From Flavonifractor sp963557075 (lineage in GTDB: Bacteria > Bacillota > Clostridia > Oscillospirales > Oscillospiraceae), in contig CAUWDA010000003.1 in the NCBI GenBank assembly GCA_963557075.1, positions 1 to 64,000 on the forward strand: a stretch of 64,000 nt of DNA, read 5' to 3'. A program made the translations under genes and the position numbers. Shown here one piece after another: positions 59,991-64,000 of the stretch. Below the pieces are notes generated by a model that saw only the letters and a program-made list of their open reading frames with translations, searched no databases and had not been told where the DNA came from. How positions within the stretch are numbered: position 1 is the first letter of the stretch; every line of letters starts with the position of its first letter.

Positions 59991-61244
59991 TCACGTTGCC
60001 TCCCCGGCAGAGCGGACCGCTTCCGCCGCGCCCTGCCCAGCCGCCCGTCCGGTGGACCAGGCGATCTGCAAATTAAAGCCGCCGGTGTAGGCATCCACGT
60101 CCAGCACCTCACCGGCAAAAAAGCCCCCCGCCATTTTTTTGGAAGCCATGGTATGGGGGTCCACCTCGCCGGTCTTGACCCCGCCGGCAGTGACGATGGC
60201 CTCGGCAATGGGCCGGGGCCCGGTGATGTCGATCCGGATGGCCTTGAGGGTCTCCACCAGCCGGCGGCGCTGCTGCTTGGTCACAGAATTGGCCTTCAGC
60301 TCGCCGGGAATGCCGGTGAGCTCCAGCACCACCGGAACCATGAGCCGGGGCACCAGCCCCTCCAGCACATGGCGGAAGTCCTTGTTGGGCTGCTCCCCCA
60401 GGTCCCGCAGCACTCTGGCGTCCAGCTTCTCCTGGTCCAGGGCAGGTTTCAGATCCAGAAGGATGTAGTAGCGCTCCCGCTCCATGTTCCGCATGTGAGC
60501 GGAGGCCGAGAGGATCAGAGGACCGGACAGACCGAAGTGGGTGAACAAAAGCTCTCCCTGCTCGGCATATACGGTCTTTTTCTTGTTGTTTCGCACCTGG
60601 ATGGACACATTGCGCAGACTGAGCCCCTGCATCTGGGCGCAGAAGGGCTGCTCCGCCTCCAGTGCCACCAGCGAGGGGCGGGGGTCCACAATGGTATGTC
60701 CCAGGGCGCGAGCAAGGTCATAGCCATCGCCGGTGGAGCCGGTGAGGGGATAGGACACTCCGCCGGTGGCGACGATCGCCGCCTGACAGCGGTACTCCCC
60801 CGTCTCTCCCCTGACGCCGACGAGCTGTCCCTCCTCCAGGAGCAGCTCCACAGCCCGGTCCTGCACAATATCCACCCCGGCTCGCCGCAGCCCTCTCAGC
60901 AGCCCGTCGATGACGTCTGCGGCCCGGTCGGACTGGGGAAAGACCCGGTTGCCCCGCTCCACCTTCAGCGGGACGCCCAGCTTTTCAAAAAATGCCTCGG
61001 TCTCCGCCGGTGGGAACCGGGTGACCGCACTGGTCAGAAAGCGGCTGTTGCCGGGCACATTGCTCAGAATTTCCTGGGCCGTGCAGTGGTTGGTCACGTT
61101 GCAGCGGCCTTTTCCGGTGATGTACAGCTTGCGCCCCAGCTTGGGGTTGCGCTCCAGCAGGGTGACAGAGGCCCCCTGCTCCGCGGCGGCCAGAGCCGCC
61201 ATACAGCCGGCAGCGCCGCCGCCGATGACGATGATCTCACTCAA
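59991..61244 (-). CDS. HI0933/YhiN-type NAD(P)/FAD-dependent oxidoreductase
   Basis: The 417-residue flavoprotein opens with the dinucleotide fold VIGGGAAGCMAALAAAEQG, then LGRKLYITGKGRCNVTN. The end GVKTGEVDPHTMASKK and GYTGGFNLQIAW-like segment are typical of the HI0933 family (which includes BaiN). The physiological substrate is unknown in most members; in gut clostridia BaiN is linked with bile acid reduction. It overlaps the murR-like gene by 4 bases. Confidence 0.9.
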   Translation of the reverse strand: MSEIIVIGGGAAGCMAALAAAEQGASVTLLERNPKLGRKLYITGKGRCNVTNHCTAQEILSNVPGNSRFLTSAVTRFPPAETEAFFEKLGVPLKVERGNRVFPQSDRAADVIDGLLRGLRRAGVDIVQDRAVELLLEEGQLVGVRGETGEYRCQAAIVATGGVSYPLTGSTGDGYDLARALGHTIVDPRPSLVALEAEQPFCAQMQGLSLRNVSIQVRNNKKKTVYAEQGELLFTHFGLSGPLILSASAHMRNMERERYYILLDLKPALDQEKLDARVLRDLGEQPNKDFRHVLEGLVPRLMVPVVLELTGIPGELKANSVTKQQRRRLVETLKAIRIDITGPRPIAEAIVTAGGVKTGEVDPHTMASKKMAGGFFAGEVLDVDAYTGGFNLQIAWSTGRAAGQGAAEAVRSAGEAT

Positions 61245-62110
61245 CTGTGTTCGTCCACCTTTTCATAGACCTCATACTCCTCCCAGATCCGCTCCAGGCT
61301 CTCAAAGGTCTGGGAGAGGTCGTCGTTCTTCTTCCTGCCAATGGCCACGATCAGGGCGTTGACCAGGCTGAGGGGGGCCACCAGAGAGTCCACAAAGGAG
61401 GCCATGTCGCTCTTGGCCAGCAGAGTGATGGTGGAGTAAGGAGCCAGCGGCGAGACGGCGGAGTCGGTGATGGCGATGGCCTCCGCTCCCCGGTCGTGGG
61501 CAAACTGCATGGCCTTCACCGTCCGGCGGGAATACCGGGGGAAGCTGATGCCCAAAATCACATCCTCCGGCCCGATGTGGAGCAGTTGCTCAAAGACCTC
61601 GCTGCTGGATGTGGTGTGGATGATGGTCACATTATTGAAGATCAGGGTAAAATAGAAGCCCAGGAAGCTGGCGATAGCGGCAGCGGATCGCACACCTAAA
61701 ATGTAGATGTGCCGGGCTCCCACGATGGCGTCCACCGCCCGCTGGAACTGGGCATGGTCGGTCTCCTCCATGGTCAGGCGGATCTTCTCAATGTCAGACT
61801 GCATGACCATGGACAGGATATCGTGATCTCCGATGCGGTCATTGGTCACCTCGATGCGCTGGATGGAGGTAAGCTTGCTGCGGATTATCTCCTGCAGGGC
61901 CTTCTGCATGGCGGGGTATCCGTCATAGCCCAGCTCGGCGGCAAAGCGCACCACAGTGGATTCACTGACCTTTACCGTCTTGCCCAGCTTGCTGGCCGTC
62001 ATAAAAGCGGCTTTATCGTAGGACTCCAGGATAAAGTTGGCGATCAGCTTCTGACCCTTGGAGAAGGTGTTCATTTCACTTTGAATGGTAGAGAGAATAT
62101 CTTTCGGCAT
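61241..62110 (-). CDS. MurR/RpiR family regulator
   Basis: The 289-residue protein has an N-terminal RpiR-type HTH (about 1-77, KTVKVSESTVVRFAAELGY) and a SIS sugar-phosphate-binding domain (about 120-260, ILGVRSAAAIASFLGF, HTTSSSEV, SFPRYSRRT). The family senses phosphosugars. It is the first gene of a chain ending at ispH/rpsA, so it may be autoregulatory. GGGAGGTT precedes the ATG at 62110. Confidence 0.92.
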   Translation of the reverse strand: MPKDILSTIQSEMNTFSKGQKLIANFILESYDKAAFMTASKLGKTVKVSESTVVRFAAELGYDGYPAMQKALQEIIRSKLTSIQRIEVTNDRIGDHDILSMVMQSDIEKIRLTMEETDHAQFQRAVDAIVGARHIYILGVRSAAAIASFLGFYFTLIFNNVTIIHTTSSSEVFEQLLHIGPEDVILGISFPRYSRRTVKAMQFAHDRGAEAIAITDSAVSPLAPYSTITLLAKSDMASFVDSLVAPLSLVNALIVAIGRKKNDDLSQTFESLERIWEEYEVYEKVDEHS

Positions 62111-62281
62111 GATCGGAACCTCCCGGCGTTTTTGCCTGATCGACATAACGCCGTCATGATGAATAGAAACGGAGCCCGGCAGGCAGGCACTTCAAAACCG
62201 GGTGGAAAACACGCAGCTACAGGGGCTCCACAGATTCAGCAATCAATATCATACCGGGTTTTATCGTGAAAATCAATCCCC

Positions 62282-62314
62282 TTTTTGCAAGAATCCCATC
62301 GTTTCCTGCAAAAA
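62282..62314 (-). terminator. Hairpin downstream of rluB
   Basis: TTTTTGCAGGAA and TTCTTGCAAAAA (minus strand) can form a 12-base-pair stem with one G-T pair. It is a weak terminator candidate in a 210-base gap that holds no gene. Confidence 0.45.
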
Positions 62315-62320
62315 CCGCGA

Positions 62321-63028
62321 TCAGCGCTCCGGGGGGAGCTGTTCCAGCAGAGCAACCTCTTCCGGGGTGAGCCGCCGCCAGCGGCCCGGGCGCAAATCGC
62401 CCAGCGTGAGCGCGCCCTCCCGCACCCGGCGCAGCCGGGTGACCTGAAGTCCGGCCAGCGCGCACATACGCCGCACCTGCCGGTTTCTCCCCTCATGGAT
62501 AGTGACAGAGAGGACCCCAGCCCCCCTCTGCTCCACACGGGCGGGACTGAGCGGCACGCCGTCCAGCTTCATGGGCCCCCGCAGCACCGGCAGCCCGCTA
62601 TCGAGGTCCCCCCGCACCCACACCAGATATTCCTTCTCCACCTCATGGCTGGGGTGGAGGAGCCGCTGGGTCAGCTCCCCGTCGTCCGTAAGTACCAGCA
62701 GGCCCTCCGAGTCCAGATCCAGCCGGCCCACCGGCCACACCCGAACACCGCAGTCCTTCACCAGGTCGGCCACCGTTTTCCGTCCTCTCTCGTCAGACAG
62801 GGTAGTGACATAGCCCCGAGGCTTGTTGAGCAGCAGATAAGTACGCTGTGACGGCCCTTTCAGCGGACGGCCGTCCACCCGGATATCGTCCCGGTCCGGG
62901 TCGGCCTTGTCCCCTACCGCGGCGGTACGTCCATTGACCGTCACCCGGCCGTCATCCAGCCAGCCCTCCGCCGCCCGCCTGGAACAGACCCCATGGGCGG
63001 ACAGTATTTTTTGCAGCCGTTCTTCCAC
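62321..63028 (-). CDS. Pseudouridine synthase, RluB/RsuA family
   Basis: The 235-residue enzyme has an S4 RNA-binding domain (about 1-60, LQKILSAHGVCSRRAAEGWL) and the catalytic motif GRLDLDSEGLLVLTDDGE with nucleophile Asp. Near the C-terminus is HEGRNRQVRRM. It modifies ribosomal RNA, probably 23S. The start is GTG 63028, because GAAAGGAG lies 7 bases before it inside the ATG-started frame. Confidence 0.93.
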   Translation of the reverse strand: MEERLQKILSAHGVCSRRAAEGWLDDGRVTVNGRTAAVGDKADPDRDDIRVDGRPLKGPSQRTYLLLNKPRGYVTTLSDERGRKTVADLVKDCGVRVWPVGRLDLDSEGLLVLTDDGELTQRLLHPSHEVEKEYLVWVRGDLDSGLPVLRGPMKLDGVPLSPARVEQRGAGVLSVTIHEGRNRQVRRMCALAGLQVTRLRRVREGALTLGDLRPGRWRRLTPEEVALLEQLPPER

Positions 63029-63046
63029 CGGCAATCTCCTTTCCAT

Positions 63047-63081
63047 AGCTAAGGTCTGCCGCACTGCGGCAGACCTTAGCT
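63047..63081. repeat. Perfect 17-base-pair inverted repeat between rluB and dacF
   Basis: AGCTAAGGTCTGCCGCA and TGCGGCAGACCTTAGCT flank one base. It has no T run and lies 18 bases upstream of the rluB GTG start, so it could affect rluB translation or stop read-through. Confidence 0.7.
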
Positions 63082-63090
63082 TCAGCTTCT

Positions 63091-64000
63091 TTATCCAAAT
63101 AGCCGCTGCCACCACCGGGGCGGCGCCGCGTTATTGGCCGCTCCCGTATCATAGAGCAGGGACAGCCGGCCGATCTCATCCCCATTGAGGGCAAAGGTCA
63201 CCCGCCCCGCCGGAAACCCGGCTGACACCGGCGCGCTCACCCGCTCCGGCAGTTCCACGGTCTGGCGCACTTGCTCCCCCTCCGCCAGCGGGTAATAGAA
63301 GTCGGACACCGTGCGTACCCGGACAAAGCGGCACAGGCTGTCCGTTACCGGGATATCGGTCCACGCCCCCGCCTCTGCCACCAGGGTCCTGGGATAGGAT
63401 GCAAAGCCGTAGTCAAAAAGAGCGGCATGGTCGGCCCAGTCGTTGGGGGCATCGAGGGTGACGGCGATAAGCTCCTGGCCGTCCCGCAGGGCGCTGGACA
63501 CCAGGGTACGGCCCGCCTCGTCGGTGTAGCCCGTTTTCAGGCCGGTGCACCCCTCGTAGCGCCACAGCAGCTTGTTGTGGTTGGTGAGGGAGCGCCCCCC
63601 TATGGCGATGCTGCGGGTAGCGACAATGGTCCGCAGCTCCTCCCGTTCCAGCACCACCCGGGCCAAAAGGGCCATATCATAGGCGGTGGAGTAATGCTGC
63701 GGGTCGTCCAGCCCGTTGGGATTGGCAAAGTGGGTGTGGTTCATCCCCAGCTGGGCCGCCTTCCTGTTCATCTCCGCTACAAAGGCATCCACGTCCCCGG
63801 CGCAGCAACCGGCAATGGCCAGGGCCGCGTCATTGCCCGAGGAAAGCAGCAGCCCGTAGAGCAGAGCCTCCAGGGTAAGCTCCTCTCCCGGTCTGAGATA
63901 CATGGAGGAGCCCTCTGCCCCGGTCCACTCCGGTTTTACCTCGACCGGGACGGACAGGTCGGGCCGCAGCTCCACCGCCACCAGGGCGGTCATCAGTTTG
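63091..64000 (-). CDS. D-alanyl-D-alanine carboxypeptidase (DacF-type), partial at the right edge
   Basis: The visible 303 residues are a serine DD-peptidase of the PBP5/DacF type (S11). The window begins with the Lys of the SxxK motif (K-LMTAL). SSGND carries the SxN motif and KTGYTDEAG the KTG motif. A C-terminal beta domain (PLAEGEQVRQTVELPE) follows. The catalytic Ser and signal peptide lie beyond the window. The end is basic and aromatic (APPRWWQRLFG). In spore formers DacF can be sporulation specific, but a vegetative enzyme is also possible. Confidence 0.9.
   Translation of the reverse strand, partial: KLMTALVAVELRPDLSVPVEVKPEWTGAEGSSMYLRPGEELTLEALLYGLLLSSGNDAALAIAGCCAGDVDAFVAEMNRKAAQLGMNHTHFANPNGLDDPQHYSTAYDMALLARVVLEREELRTIVATRSIAIGGRSLTNHNKLLWRYEGCTGLKTGYTDEAGRTLVSSALRDGQELIAVTLDAPNDWADHAALFDYGFASYPRTLVAEAGAWTDIPVTDSLCRFVRVRTVSDFYYPLAEGEQVRQTVELPERVSAPVSAGFPAGRVTFALNGDEIGRLSLLYDTGAANNAAPPRWWQRLFG

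Overview
The window looks like chromosomal DNA from an anaerobic, spore-forming member of the Clostridia, most like the gut Oscillospirales (Flavonifractor/Intestinimonas-type organisms). The evidence is high-GC coding sequence with Firmicutes-style ribosome binding sites, the sporulation genes spoIVA, spoVM and a SipL-type SPOCS-LysM gene, an IspH-ribosomal protein S1 fusion, 2-hydroxyacyl-CoA dehydratase and oxygen-sensitive iron-sulfur enzymes, and the Firmicutes order priA-def-fmt-rsmB-rlmN-prpC-prkC-rsgA-thiN-spoVM. The genus is an inference. No rRNA, tRNA, CRISPR array, prophage or insertion sequence was seen. The first gene's upstream region is cut at base 1, and the last gene (a DacF-type carboxypeptidase) runs off the right edge.

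Layout. 0-7.5 kb, plus strand: type III pantothenate kinase with an ECF S component, a class I aminotransferase, a secreted nuclease with a small partner, and a 2-hydroxyacyl-CoA dehydratase-type pair whose second gene is fused to its ATPase activator. 7.7-19 kb, minus strand: a siroheme nitrite/sulfite reductase, a tyrosine recombinase, a MurT/GatD-like pair, pfkA, purB and leuC-leuD-leuB. 19-25 kb, plus strand: a Crp/Fnr regulator, a three-subunit molybdenum hydroxylase and spoIVA. From 25 kb to the end every gene is on the minus strand: a secreted C69 peptidase; a flavodiiron protein with an acyl-CoA dehydrogenase-EtfA-rubredoxin fusion; an ArsR/ferredoxin/NapH-like cassette; sipL and spoVM; the thiN-to-priA housekeeping block; rpoZ-gmk-remA-yicC; a DnaJ-like/DUF5685/RseC-like group; cdaA-cdaR; a cysteine desulfurase-like enzyme with a DUF3343 carrier; ispF-ispD and carD; the murR-baiN-cmk-plsC-ispH/rpsA chain; then rluB and dacF.

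Most genes overlap by 4 bases (ATGA) or sit a few bases apart, so they form a handful of long operons. Several start codons were moved inward to TTG or GTG because the Shine-Dalgarno sequence sits before those codons (the aminotransferase, leuD, xdh FAD subunit, spoIVA, gmk, yicC, rluB). Two very short genes were read by eye: spoVM (29 codons) and a 47-codon hydrophobic gene directly upstream of it.

The best candidates for new biology are: a MurT/GatD-like pair in which both GatD catalytic residues (Cys and His) are replaced by Thr; a single polypeptide joining acyl-CoA dehydrogenase, the EtfA FAD domain and rubredoxin, next to a flavodiiron protein, suggesting a short electron path from acyl-CoA to oxygen; a dehydratase subunit fused to its own activator with a possible internal restart; an RsmB methyltransferase with a 222-residue C-terminal domain of unknown function; an intrinsic terminator that abuts the start codon and contains the Shine-Dalgarno of the DUF3343/desulfurase pair; and an ArsR protein with the two-cysteine spacing of persulfide sensors, controlling a ferredoxin/NapH-like cassette with a clear palindromic operator.
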